NCBI GenBank assembly: GCA_946811695.1
Contig: OX328124.1
Span: 84,076,923 to 84,140,922, forward strand
Direction of reading: 5' to 3'
From: Gonocerus acuteangulatus
Lineage: Eukaryota > Arthropoda > Insecta > Hemiptera > Coreidae
Length of the DNA: 64,000 bases
Shown: piece after piece, positions 36,175 through 49,019 of the stretch
Position numbering within the stretch: the first letter of the stretch is position 1
Layout: each line of letters starts with the position of its first letter
Program-made: the position numbers and the translations under genes
Notes under the pieces: generated by a model
What the model was told of the DNA's origin: nothing
What the model saw: only the letters and a program-made list of their open reading frames with translations
Database searches by the model: none

Positions 36175-37784
36175 ATCTACACGAAAAACGATATCTTCTG
36201 GGAAGTTTTCCCTACTTAACATTAATAAAAATACCCCCAATTCCTTACTAAATTGAATCTTTAAAATAGTATTCTTCAAATATAGCCTTTTTGAATTAGA
36301 TCCATAAAAATAAAATTGTTACCGATATTATCGGAAGCAATCCGGTTTCCAAGATTCCATCCTAACTGCATATATTGATCCTTCATCGCCCGTAACCTCC
36401 CTCAACGCTGGCTATAATTCGTGTCAGTTAATCAATCAGTGATTCCCTTCTTAAGTCCACGATGATAGCTCAATTTATGATAGCCCAAGGATTATAATCC
36501 ATTTTTTCCTCCGCTGTCCCTCCACACGGCTCTGTAATAATGTACATTTTAATAATACATCTAGGAGTCGTTCCCTGCTCCACTTAACCACTCCGCATCC
36601 ATTCAACTCTTAGGGCAATTATTAGGCACTTTCCGGCAGTTCATAAATTTCTCTTCAATCCATGCGGTTCGGCTCGATTACTGCCTAATAGTGATGGTTT
36701 AAATTGGATATAATAGCATGAGAAACGTCAATATCTATTTTATAGTCCCCTATCCTGTATCAGCTTTAGGCCCAGAGCACTTACCTTTTTTGCCTTTAAA
36801 TAATTTTTAATTAACTTGGTTTACATACAGCAATATTTAGGTCTCATCAACTGCTATTAAATGATATGAAAATTTTAATTTGTTCATTATTCCAGGGAAA
36901 AAAGGCTTTTAATTACTACACCTAGGTGTAATTCTCAGGTAAAATGGTATTTACAAAGTTCCATCCAAGTATTGTGCACTTTTTTCGTCAAGACATAAAT
37001 AGCCTTGTTCTTTTATATTTTATACAGTAGAATGTTTATCCTTGTTACAGTGATTTGCGGAGGAAATAAATCAAGTATATTGGCTGAAATTAGGAGAAGT
37101 ATTACTGCTGCAAAGAGTAATATACATTAAATGGGCTCCAAAACTAATTAGAAAGCTATAATATGAAAAGAAAACCATAATAGTTGCATTGTAGTACCTC
37201 CATTCCAAAGCAAAATAAAAAAAAAATATAAAAAATAAAATAAATAATAAAACGAATATATACATTTTTTTATGTTTGTTTTTCTTTTTTTTACGGACAT
37301 CTGAATCTGGTTCTTATATGTATGCAATAATAATTTTTTCCAAAGCAAGATTCTAACAAATGCAATTTTAGTAACACAACTCTGTCTCAAGCAATACTGA
37401 AAACACTCTCCATCCTAACATTAAACTATGCACAATTCAACTATACTCTTAGGGTGGAGATGGCCAGGCAGTTTTCTGCCCTTAAACTACCAACCCAACC
37501 CAACCCAAAGCAAAATATAAACTATGCCATAATGTTTGCTTTCTTACAAAGAATGTTTTGTAATTACCATTTAAGTACATGAGAAAGTGGAATTCTGAAC
37601 AGCTACATCGGACCAGTGGAAGCAGGATTTAACCTTTTATGTAAATAATTCAGTCACCTGGCTATAAAAGATATAACTGGATTTCTTATTGCCATGTAAG
37701 AAGTATTAAATTTAAAAAGTCCGACTCTCAGGCAGTGCGTCATCTTAGCGTGGTTCCATTTATATCTCTAGTGCCATTAGTAAA
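36175..37784. other. AT-rich non-coding DNA
   Basis: A short CAACC repeat lies near 37490-37506. No supported gene was seen. Confidence 0.4.
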
Positions 37785-38020
37785 GGAATAGTAATTAATT
37801 GAAATTTTGTACCAAATTTCATCAAAATCGGCACTATTCATTCAATACCATTTGTTTGGCACCTAGAGAGCGAACAGACATTATATATATATATACACAT
37901 ATGGGATCTGAAACATGAAATTTTCGTGTCGGCACTTCCGGATAGCGTCAAGAGCGTATAAGCGGGTTTTCTCCCTATGGAGGGAGGGTGGAACCGCGCT
38001 AAAACTGAAAAGTTGTTTTA
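37785..38020. mobile_element. Retroelement-like 3' end fragment
   Basis: The series ACCAAATTTCATCAAAATCG, GGCACCTAGAGAGCGAACAG, then ACATTATATATATATA is the style of dispersed repeat ends seen elsewhere in this window. It is followed by TTCTCCCTATGGAGGGAGG, similar to CTTCCTATGGACGGAGGGAG at 43.19 kb. No coding part was recognised. Confidence 0.4.
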
Positions 38021-38579
38021 CAGTTAGCTGTCATCCATAGAACATTTAATAGTTTCATTAAAAAAAAATGACAAAAAAAAATATATTCGAATATCTTGTA
38101 CACCAGTTAGGAAAAAAATATTCACGAATATTCTTTTTAAAAATTATCAATTATTTATCTTGCCAAAAATCCTTCCCATTTTCTTTCGAAAATGTAAATG
38201 CAGTGGAATTTTTCACATGTTGAGTTCTGGAATTTTTTTTTTGCTCGCCGTCTAAATGTCTATGTGATGTAACTCCTTAAAGTATTTCTCAGCTTCACCA
38301 CTAACTCGAGACTTCTGTTTCCTCCTTTCCCAAATCGATATCTTACAGGCATCCACTCCACGGCTGACGTCATGACGAACCTGGTTTTCTTTGGATATTT
38401 CTCTCCCATTCATAAATTACACATTAGCTATTAGCGCGGAAGCGTCACTGATTGTAGCTCTCCCATGCAAAAAGCTCCTCCCTATGCACATTCACATACT
38501 AGCCGTTAAGAATGGGTGTCCGCCATTCACCAAGCCTTCTGATTGTATTAAAATATCTAGACCAAGTTGAAGAAAAATC

Positions 38580-39140
38580 TTTAATTAAAAGTAACTGTTT
38601 TAGGGTTAATTTATCATTAATGTATTCAATATGGGAATAATTTGTATTGGTATAATATGGTAAATAACACGATTCTTTTAATTTAATGAAAATTAATTAT
38701 TTTTCATTCTTCATTCATTATTTTTATACAATTAAAATAATGTGGTTAATGGAACAACTAACTCAGATTTAAACAATATCATTTAAAAAATAATTACATT
38801 AAAAGTAAGAAAAAGTTTAACGAACTTAGTCATTTTTATTAGAAAAGATGGTTAAAATAAATCACTTGTATTTAACGAAACATTTCAGTCAAATAAATCA
38901 ATTTCATTTAAAAAATTGTTTCATTCGAATAAATAACTATCCTTCGATAAAAATTTTCATTCAAGAAATAATTTTTATTAAAAAAAATGTCATTCAATAA
39001 ATCATTGTTATTCAAAATGAATAAAAATAAAAAGTTACGTTACTCATTGAATTGACTGAATAATGAATGAAAAATTATTTATTATTCAGAATGAAATAGC
39101 AGATTTATTCATTATTTATTCTTCTGAATTATTTTTACCC
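38580..39140. repeat. Extremely AT-rich block
   Basis: Degenerate recurrences of AAATAAATCA, ATTCATT and TTAAAAAA dominate. It is low-complexity and no gene is possible in it. Confidence 0.6.
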
Positions 39141-39419
39141 AACACAGGTGTAAACTGAATTTTCTGTTGAAATTAATAAAGCAACATGATTTGATATTTG
39201 ATATTTATTTATTAAGAGTATCGCAACTTTTGGAGACTTGCTCTTTAACAGTACATCAAGATATTACAAAATACTTTTTGCACATTGTGTATATAACAAG
39301 CCAGTACATTTTATAGTATAGCTAGTACATTAGTGAGCTAATTAATAATGACAATAACATTTTTGATATAATATATTTCACAATAACAATACGGTAATAT
39401 AATAGATATTAAATAGAGT

Positions 39420-39480
39420 GTTAGAAAAAAAAATTAAAAAAAAAAATATAAGAAAAAAAAAATAAAAAAAAGGGGGTAGA
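39420..39480. repeat. A-rich low-complexity tract
   Basis: Runs of A broken by single T or G bases. Confidence 0.8.
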
Positions 39481-41125
39481 AGAGGTAAGATTATATTGGA
39501 GATAGGGCTTAATTTTTAAATGTATGTTAATTAACTTAATTCGCTTCCCGTTCGGGCTGTCTCCCAGGGAAGTGTAGACTCCTCAGAGGAGGGAGGCTAT
39601 TACAAGCAAAATTTGCCAATCAGTAATTTAAAAAAAAAAATGCAGAAGCCCCGTAAAAAAAAGGAAAAAAAATCCATTCTTTTTTGTTCAATTCGAATAT
39701 ATAATAATAATAAAAACCTATGTTAAACTTACTTAATTGGAGGGGGCAGCGCCCTAATTTTAGTAAAATTGCTTTCTTATTAAATTTTATTTATAAATCG
39801 TAGACCATTAAAATAGTGAGCACCTTAAGGTGAACGTGCACGTCTTCTATTTTGAAATTTTTCTGTATTAACCAAGTATTTAAGGTAATTCTATAACTCG
39901 TTTACTAGGGTTTAACATCCATTTGATTTCATTAGTCGAAATTTGGTAATAATGGTCCTTTTTTGGTAATTGCGTTTAATAAAAATATTATGTTTTGCAA
40001 ATTTAATATTAATATATTTCCATTCTGTTTAGGAAGTATGATTACTAGATTATTACGATTTTACAAGAGTTTACACAATTAAGTTTTTTTATAGTTATAA
40101 AATGTCCATAGATAATAATTTGATGGAATCCAAGTTTATTTTGTTAAACACACTGTCCTAATTCTTGAATGATCTAAAAAAACGCTTGGTTTCTATTATT
40201 TACCAAATCCGCTGAATCAACAAATCGAAGTTGAGCTATTGATTTTCGCAACGTAGAATTCCGCTAATCCTTTCCACATTGTATCCACACCATGGGGATC
40301 TCATTGCCAATTCCCTCTGAGGGAAATTACATTTCTCGAATGAGCCAGGATGCTTTGAATAGATAAAAGCGTTTCTAGAAAGCCTATCAGTGTAGAGAAA
40401 TTCATCCAGATTGTGATTCATGAGAGGGACTGTAATATTTCAATCAGAGAGGACAGTTGGGGGATTTGCGAGTATAAACAAGGCATAGCGTGTGGTAAAT
40501 AGGTGCTATATATTACGCCTATAAACTGGTTTTGGATCTTAACATATTTGCCAAGCGGTTCCCTAGCAACGCTCGATATCTTGAACGTATTTATATCACC
40601 TATATCCGTTTATTTGAACAGTAATAATAATGTCTGTACCTACATATTTTATTGCATTATGATGCTACCGATCGCAAATTTATTGCAAACTCCTGTCCTG
40701 TGGTTTGAACGTCTTTATTTAGTACACAGAGAAAGTGCGATCCCACCACTCTTGATTCTATACCCAAAGTAAGAAAAACATTTTTTTTTTTTTTTTTGTA
40801 AAAATGTCATAATGAACTGTTTATTTATTATTCTATTTGGCAAACACATATTGTTGCTTATTTGTTTTGAATTCCGTTGTAAAGAAGCAAAGGTAACAAG
40901 TGCGGAAAAGCCAAATTCCTTCCACCAAATTCCGGAACACCGCTTATAAGGTTGACCTCATGCCGCAATCCGGAAGTGCCAGTAGATGTGCGACATATGA
41001 TTTGGAGATAATCTAAATATTTCTTGATATTGCCAGAAATTTCACTGTTATTAATGTTTTATGAATGAACTAGATAGTAATCAAAAATACTTTATAAACT
41101 TCATGAATGGGGTTCTTTATAAATT

Positions 41126-41503
41126 TCATAAGAGAAATAGTAACTTTACAATTTTTAAAATAAGTGTTGCATGTATATTGTCAATATGGTGGCTGCTGTC
41201 AGTAATATCCCGCGGTATGTCTAACAAATTGGTTTTGACAAGGCAGTGGGTTACTGTATGTTTGAGTGTTCGTTCCGTATTGCTGAGTCGACATGTTGGA
41301 CTTTCAGTTTTAGCCAATATGTATCCGAAGGTGATGCGCGTGTGGCCTGCTCGCAGTCTTGCAAGCACTACATCCTCTCTCCGGGAATTTCAATATGCAA
41401 ATGGCAAGTCAGTGAGTATATGTTTGATTTGTCTTAGTTTGTTGCCTGTGATAATAGTCCAGTCTTGTTGCTCGTTTTGTAGCTTTCTAATTACTGAGAT
41501 TTC
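41126..41503 (-). pseudogene. Jockey-type non-LTR retrotransposon pol, C-terminal fragment
   Basis: Read on the minus strand, the frame gives KLQNEQQDW, TGNKLRQIK, then one stop (TGA after PFAY), then REDVVLARLRAGHTRITFGY, a cysteine-bearing segment CRLSNTERTLKHTVTHC, and a tail with DIDNIHATLIL-like residues. This order (W...NKL-x-x-IK, R-x-x-V-x-L-x-R-L-R-x-GHTR-x-T, C-x-x-C...TV-H-x-x-x-C) is the end of the RNase H and tail region of jockey-like LINE polymerases. The internal stop and missing cysteine mark a dead copy, 5' truncated at about 41503. The plus-strand frame over the same DNA is a shadow. Confidence 0.8.
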
Positions 41504-42087
41504 TCATCAATTCACATTCTTTTGACAGCATAAGGTAAGTGAAGGGCCATTGAAGAGAAACTGTAAATTAATCAATTGATGAAAAGAGATTCGGAGAAAT
41601 ATTATCAGATTTAGAGTCTAATATTTCGAAAAGGAAATGAGTTCTGGCTCGAATTAATAAAGGAAAAAAAGGCAGGTCATTAATCAATTTTTTTTTCTCC
41701 TCAAGACTGGGATAAGTTGAAAGGTTATTCGAATAGAGAGGAGATAAACATTCATTTCGATGACCTAATTCATGTTCGTTGATTGTGCCTTGCCCTAACC
41801 AAAAATTAGAAGTTGTCAGCTTCATATCTCGCGCCTCAGCCTCTTAAAATTAAAGCCAGACAGTAGGAACTGTTCTGCGTTTGTGATCTACGTGCGTCTC
41901 AAGAACTTTCTTATTCCTAGTGTCATTTAATAGCTTCGACATTCTCTTTATCTCACGTCTAGCCATTTTAATGGAAAACGTAAAATTACAAACTATAGCC
42001 CTTTCAATTAGATGAAATTGTTCTTTCGTCTAACTGAGAGAAATTCTGAGGGAAATATTCCCGACGGTTCTGCCAATAATAATAAAA

Positions 42088-42403
42088 ACTGATTATGTCT
42101 CGTTTTGGACCAGGGAAAACCTCTAGAGGTCAGGCAAGGGAGATAGTGTTTAATATTTATTAATACATAGCAAATGCTAAGGCTAAAAACAATTTAAGCT
42201 ATAAGCCAGCTCAAATAGTTTAGTTGGATGGATAAGGGTGTGGCCTATATTCCCCGTGCAAGAAATTAGCAGTAACAATTCCCTCTGTAATAGCTAGGAG
42301 GTTTAAAACGTTTTTAGTCTTAGCTTTGGCTAAGTATTGATAAATCATTTCCTTTTTCTGACCTCTAAAACCCTTCCCTAGTAATAATCAAGACATAATC
42401 AGT
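42088..42403. mobile_element. Foldback/TIR element with ~100-bp arms
   Basis: The left arm begins ACTGATTATGTCT, continues with GAGGTCAG and ends GCTAAGGCTAAAAAC. The right arm is its imperfect reverse complement, ending AGACATAATCAGT at 42403. The centre holds an A-box-like TAGTTTAGTTGGATGG, but no B-box was found. No coding capacity. Confidence 0.6.
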
Positions 42404-42663
42404 ATTTATAATGATTCACTTATCGTGTTGTTCCTTGAAATGGGAGTTTGTAAATAGAGAAACTCCCCATTTATGACAAAATTATTTTTTTTTTAAAGCA
42501 AACAAAAAAACACAATAAAAAAATGAGGAAATGGGAGACACAACAGCGTTCAAAGGTACGAATCTATTTCCGTCTCTATATTTTTTCGATTGAGTTCGTC
42601 CAATTAAAAATTTCATGAGATTTTTTTTGTAGGGAATTAAGTAATCTATGTAATTAAGTAATA

Positions 42664-43210
42664 ATGGTTACCTTCCACTACACAGATTTCGCAACCATTT
42701 TCAAGATATTTCAGAAAATACACGAAAATCCCAAAACTTTATAATTTCCTTATTTTCTAATACTTCTTAAACTTGAAACGTAACCAAAATTTATATACCT
42801 TAGTTTGGATGAACGTCAAACGTCTGGAAAAACTTTCACTTTAAACCGTCATCTCGGAGTAACTAAAACAACAAGAAGATTCCAGTTTTATCTACATTTC
42901 TTAAAACTTTTATAGATATCAAATTGGATATTTTCGATTGATTTCCCATTTAAAAACCTACGATAAGTATTCATGGAATCCTACAATATCAAAACCATAA
43001 GAGGAATGATATGTTTGGGTTATTTTCACAGTTATCTGGTAGGCAGATTCTGCTGTTTAATGAACACCGATCATTCGATTGAAACTAACTTTTTTGTTAA
43101 TCAAATTTCACTAAACTGGAACCATTTTTGAGGTAGCGCGTATATATATATAAGCGTCATCGGGTTGACCTAATAATTTGAATTTCTTCCTATGGACGGA
43201 GGGAGGAAAC
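42664..43210. mobile_element. Dispersed repeat, copy B
   Basis: Collinear with 32619-33390 but without the 5S-derived SINE. The right end carries CGCGTATATATATATAAGCG and CTTCCTATGGACGGAGGGAG. Divergence by eye is substantial, so the family is old. Confidence 0.5.
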
Positions 43211-44936
43211 AAACTTAAACATTTTTGTATGCTCTACGTAAGTCACGTGTATGTTGGCATTATTTCTGTGTTATGAGGTTGTTGATATGGCATTTGGAAA
43301 GTGCGCACATTAAATTTGACAGAATTAAAAAGCAAAGTTTTTTGTTTAAATATCAAGAGTCTGCTATAACTAGAAATCAAAGGTTTTGATAACGGTATAA
43401 GTTTTGTTTCTTGTCAAAACTTGAATTATAAAAATGAAAATATATTATTCTCTTAACGACGATGTTAATTTTAGTTAATTAAAATGGCATAATATTGTGA
43501 AGAGCAATTGACTGAGATGGACCACCGGGCAGCAACTGGACCCATTCAATCTGTCTGTCATCCGCTTTACATTCATAATGATTGATGAACTAACATGTAG
43601 ACGAGTGCCTTGCGGGACGACTTTAATTACTGAAAACCAAATTGGACTGCCACTAATATATTAAAATTGTACACAATACATTAAGGCAGTAACTGACAAA
43701 CACTTACCTATGGGCTGTGGAAAACGAGAAAACTTCAGCACAACGCATTACATGTACGAACTGTTAGGAAATGTTATCCTACACTAACTCATACTTTTTA
43801 AAAAAGATAAACATATACTAACGTATGAAGGAATCAATTTGATGCCTTCTGTTACTACCAGTTTTAACTTACTACGTAATTTAATCGCTTTAGATAAAAT
43901 ACCTGGTTAAATCTTTAATATTTTTCTCGTCTCTTTTTGGAAAGCTTATGCCAATTCTTTAAAGGTATCACAGATGAAAGGATGTATCACCTGAAAAGAA
44001 AGATAATATAATTAATAACGGAATATTATTTTAATGTAAATGATTTTTTTTAATCAAAGTTTTTTTTTTAAATCTTTACAAAATGTTAATTACAATTATT
44101 AATTATTATTATTAATCAATTAATTATTAATTGTGCTAACATAAGTATATACATTTGTACATTTTACATTTGAATATATTTATAAGGAGTCACTCAGTAA
44201 ATCAGTTTGGCCGGGAGCGTTATTTGTTTGTTTGAAATGTTTGGGGCAAAAACATCATCGTTGATAGCGCTCTACTATTTTAAACAACATACCAGGAGAA
44301 TGAGCTTACATGCTTATGGATTAGATTGCGAAAAAAAAATATATTAATTATTATTTTATAAGTTGACGTGGCTAGGCGAAAAAAACAAACTATTTTAGCT
44401 AAATCTTCAAATTCAAACTTATTCAAGCCAAATTCGTCTTATTTCAAATCAAATTCTTCCTTTTCTATTTAAAACTCAACATTTTTCAATTTAAAGTCAA
44501 TTGAAGAAGGCTGAAGTTGATATATAAAATTTTCAATTTGAAATGGAAATGTTATATGTTCATGATTGTCTTACATCAGGTTTTTTTTTTATTAATATTT
44601 TTGTCCCTGATTGCAGTCATATTAACATTTTCATATTGTGGTTTCATTAGCGAAACCTTTTTTACACTTCAAGTCAAAGATATATTTATTGTTAATACTC
44701 CAATTATTGTGTTTTAAAAACTTGAAGGAATTAAAAACAATATTAATGCTAAAAGTAATCAGAAGGGAGAGTAAAGTATGAAAGGGAAAACGGAGGTCAG
44801 CGGCCACGATTTCCTCCAAAAAGTGTGAGAGTGTTGAATGGAGTAATACTATACTAAGACATTGTGGACGGTGGACCGACGTTTGGAGAGATAAGAGAAA
44901 TGGGGTTTAGTGTCTGTGGAAATGACAAGGAGAGGA

Positions 44937-45130
<194 letters not shown>

Positions 45131-46067
45131 GGGAAAATTGTGTGGAATGAGAATGAGGAAGGGGGGGGGGGTTGCTGTTTCCCTAATGGCAACCACTTGT
45201 TGCTCAACCAACAGCCCCTAAAATATTCAACCCCTTGCTCCTTATCGCCTCCGATTTACTACTAGCTTTTCCAACCTCTAGTCTTTTCCTTTTAGACACC
45301 ATTATTATTTTTTGTTTATCAGAGCCTTTTATGCCGATTTCACTTTTACAGCATGCTTTATTTATGCAAAACTCTACCTTTTGTCTGTTAGACATTCCCC
45401 TTTTATAACTATTCTATTAGCTATTGGCGTCTGTTAACTAAAGTAATTTTCTGGTTGATTATCAACATTAACATCTTTTGGGTTACATTTGTTTTTATTA
45501 TATGTAATAAGCTCTGTGCACATTTACATAATATACTTATTCAAAAACAAATATTCTTCAGCTTTAGGAAGAGCAATTAAAGAAATCCAAATTTTTATTG
45601 CAAGGACTATACTCCAAGAACAAGTGGTGCGGCATTTGTAGTCATCCCGTCGATATGGATTCCGTAATGCCTTTCCCAGAACAAAGTATTCTCGGTTTTC
45701 TACGAGATTAGATTCGTTTTTATGATTTATAAAGACTGAAGGTAATTTAAGAAGTCTAACGTTTCATATTCTGATAGCTATCGCCTTGAGATTGCTTAAT
45801 TCTTTGTGCAAAGTCCTAGAATGGTTTACAGACAGGTGATATCAGTTAAAATTCAATGAATTCACTCGATATATTCCTTAAGGTTTATGCCTCTTCTTTC
45901 AACGACTTACGTGCAGTTGAAAACATTTACCAAGTCTGTAAAGAATAAAAATACACGAAAGACATTTTTAATGATGTCTTATTTTTTTATCCATTTTTAT
46001 ATGCCAGATTATGCTTTTTTGTACTGGAAAGAATTTGTTCTTTCATTAGGGACAGATCCTACGAGGT

Positions 46068-46166
46068 AAGAATGCAATCAGTAGAAAGATGCTCATTACA
46101 GATGGAGCTCCGCTCGGAGCCAACCTGAGTCCCCTCTTATTCAACCTGAATTGCTGCATTATATGA
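46068..46166 (+). pseudogene. Non-LTR reverse transcriptase scrap
   Basis: The frame from 46068 to the stop at 46164 ends DGAPLGANLSPLLFNLN. This matches the conserved G-x-P-Q-G-x-x-L-SPLLFNL-x motif of non-LTR retrotransposon reverse transcriptases, with Q replaced by L and the following YINDL lost. It is a ~33-codon remnant. Which LINE clade it came from cannot be told; the jockey-type fragments at 41.1 and 59.1 kb could be relatives. Confidence 0.65.
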
Positions 46167-46585
46167 GAATCACACGTTCCCTTAAGTGCCGATTGTACGC
46201 TGCATATGGCAACAGAATTTCAATTCTTCAGGGAATCGCAGGAACCAAAAATTCGTTGCGGTGTTTTGGACAAAAGTGAACACTTGACTGATTTGAAGAC
46301 ATGACACATACCAAAAACTTCAACGAGCTCACACGAAAGTTATATAACCACCGATGAAACAAAAGAATCGATGGGTTTAGATTTATATTCCATCATTATT
46401 ACCAACTAGCTGAATGCCCGTGCTTCATCACGGCAGATAAGTAGTTATTTTTTTTTTTTATTGCGTTAAATAATATATCATTTATTCAAAGCTGGTTGTT
46501 TATCGGTTGACAAATGCATGGGATGTGCAGAACAAACAATAAACTCCCACATCGTAGGGTTACTTCGATGTGGAAATACTAAAAA

Positions 46586-46591
<6 letters not shown>

Positions 46592-46642
<51 letters not shown>
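46592..46642. repeat. (AT)n microsatellite preceded by an A-run
   Basis: An A-run (46580-46593) passes directly into an AT run. Confidence 0.95.
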
Positions 46643-46646
<4 letters not shown>

Positions 46647-46754
46647 ATCAAAATTAACGCTACTAGGTACATCATTTTTTGAAGTATATTTTAGCATAGT
46701 TCCCGTCATACTATATGTTGTACATCAATTGATAAGTAAAATAAAGTATAATGT

Positions 46755-46862
46755 TTCTTGACACTGGGGCGCTCCGGACCAGTGTCAAGAAATGGATAAC
46801 CTAGAGATAACCCGTTAAATTTCGTTGTCAATAATAAACGTACGTAAAAATTAAAAAAAATT
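46755..46862 (+). mobile_element. Hairpin followed by a SINE-type 3' tail
   Basis: TTCTTGACACTGG (46755-46767) and CCAGTGTCAAGAA (46779-46791) form a perfect 13-bp inverted repeat with an 11-bp loop. The following sequence (GGATAACCTAGAGATAACC ... ATAAACGTACGTAAAA, then an A-rich end) parallels the 3' part of the complete SINE at 57521-57736 (TGATAACC ... AAAACGTACGTTAAAA). It is probably a truncated or chimeric member of that family. The tRNA head is absent. Confidence 0.5.
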
Positions 46863-47041
46863 ATGTTTCTCAGATGTCATTTTGAACATTATATTTGCGA
46901 GCATTACCAAGAAGTGTTCTGACTGCAGATGCTGATGGGTGAGAAGGCTGTGCGAGGGTTCGGGATATTATTACATCGGATGGACCATCACCAGGTATAG
47001 CATAAACTGTATTGAACGAACTGCAATTAAAATGGTAATTT

Positions 47042-47073
47042 TGTCCCTCATAGCATAAACTCTATGAGGGACA
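47042..47073. repeat. Perfect 12-bp hairpin
   Basis: TGTCCCTCATAG (47042-47053) and CTATGAGGGACA (47062-47073) are exact inverted repeats with an 8-bp loop. No T-run follows and no gene ends here, so a terminator role is not indicated. Confidence 0.8.
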
Positions 47074-48156
47074 GTTTATTTCTACTAATTCAAGGACTGC
47101 CATCATAGTTGAAATTAACCACAATTAAAACTAATACTATGAAATAGATACAGTACGTTAACAGCTGTTCTGTTATCGTCCTAGCAACACATTCTGCCTA
47201 GGCGAGCATGCTCTCTTTAAAACTAATGATTGAAGCCCCTCTAAAAATACTTAAACGTTTTAATATCAAAAAAATCTTTCTTAGCGGGTGTTTAAATCCC
47301 AAAGGGTGTGTCCACGCAAAATTTAAAATTTTTCTGTCGAGTGGCTTGGACTGGGCGATGATAGTCAGTGCAAATGTATAGTAGATAGAAACGTACGTAA
47401 AATCAGTAAAGTAACACTATCAATAGTTACAGACATCCCGAAAGTTTTCCTAAGATTGACAATGTACATTCAACAGTGGACAGTAAATTGTAAGTAATTT
47501 ACAAATCAACTGCGAGCTTAGTGTTGGCCGAATAATGACTCTGCGAACCTACAACCATGGTACTTGGAGTGGCGCTAGGGTTTACGTGTAACATTCGCAG
47601 TAAAACTGAAACCTATGTAGTTCGCAGAAAACATTCAATTTTATTTATTTATTTTTTACTTTATGTTATTTTCATCAAGAATATTTGCGACAAATAGTAT
47701 GTGTTGCGTTATACATCACTGAAAAGGCTGAGGTGATAATATGCTGGTTAGGAATCCGTGAATAACCAACCTATTTCACCCGTGCGAACGAGAACAGTTT
47801 TGCGGTTATCCCTTGAGTAATTCAACTGGCTCTGGATCATAGTTGAAATGTTGCGAAAAGCAATGTCTGTGGTTTTCATAAGCTAGTTTTCCATCTTTGC
47901 TTTAACTTTATTCCAAACGATTATTCCCTTTGTCGATCACAATTATTTTACAATACCATGCTTCTTGTTGATTTCTTTAAAACCTCAAGATTTCTTTCAG
48001 TCTAACCGCCTCTATGTAAATTTTTAATTTGCATTTGTTATTTTGTTTACAATCATTAGTTAAGGTTTATTTGTTTCCAGTGATGATTCGCCTTTGTCGT
48101 GATATCACTATTTTATAAATATGTTTTTTATGAAGTAGTGTTATTTTCGTTTTATG

Positions 48157-48159
<3 letters not shown>
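47074..48159. other. AT-rich non-coding DNA
   Basis: A third AAACGTACGTAAAA occurs near 47388. No supported gene was seen. Confidence 0.35.

Positions 48160-48211
<52 letters not shown>
48160..48211. repeat. 52-bp poly(T) tract
   Basis: Uninterrupted T-run. Read on the minus strand it would be the poly(A) tail of a retroposon whose body is the GC-richer ~190 bp to the right (to about 48400), but I found no clear pol III boxes or target duplication. Confidence 0.9.
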
Positions 48212-48213
<2 letters not shown>

Positions 48214-48599
48214 TCACGAGAAGCCCTACAAGCCTAGAGCTAGTTAGATAAGCAGAGTGTGGATCCCATCCCGGGTCTAGTACATTTCATAACGAGAACA
48301 ATTGAACATGTTTAGGAAGGCAGAGCCACGAACACTACCATATGCAAATAGGTATCGTGGTCTGCACCGCTGGTAATTATTCCTAGCCTTTATCTAATAC
48401 ACATTCTTATTATAAGGATCAATACTCCAAGCATACTCATGGTATCCTAGGCCGGATACGTCCTGGAAACTTGTCTTCTCATCAATAGAATACTTAAGAG
48501 AAAAGCAATTGTTCCATTTCAAGTCGACATACTTTAAACTTAAGTAACTAATTATTTAGAACTGATAACCTCGCCTTATATGTAAAAAGTGCTTAAAAA

Positions 48600-48995
48600 A
48601 GTCAAAATATATTTAAAAAAATGCTACTTGAACAGCAGAAGCCGGATGCGGCGTCCTCAGCTCCTAGTGGTAGAAGTAACAATCAATGCACGATCTGCTT
48701 AATTAAATTTGAACGTAATACAAATTGAACCAAAACTTCTAATAAACCGATATAGTTTATTTTTTAAACATATCAGTCTTTGTATATACCCACGACGTGT
48801 ACCCAATTTCGATACAGTACAAATGAAAGAACGGTCGATATGAGCTAATTAGTAATTTGTATCCTGAGTAAACCACACCTCCTAAAGAACCGATTTATTT
48901 TATTTTTCTCTTTATCTGAGCAAAACGATTACCGAGTTTTGTTGCAATGCATCAAAAAATACAACCGATATGGACAAATTAGTACTTTGGGCTTT
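48600..48995. mobile_element. Diverged third copy of the ~143-bp-unit element
   Basis: Contains CTAGTGGTAGAA, GAGTAAACCACACCTCCTAA, GAACCGATTTATTTTATTTT and GATTACCGAGTTTTGTTGCA, in the same order as in the elements at 53 and 61 kb. It is shorter and more decayed, with about two internal units. Confidence 0.55.
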
Positions 48996-49019
48996 AGAAT
49001 ATTAGTGTATTCCAAGATT

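Noticed and set aside
41061..41525. 154-codon plus-strand open frame
   Set aside because: The opposite strand carries a recognisable LINE polymerase fragment; the plus-strand frame is its shadow.
47042..47073. Intrinsic transcription terminator
   Set aside because: The hairpin has no downstream T-run and no gene ends nearby; bacterial-type termination does not apply here.
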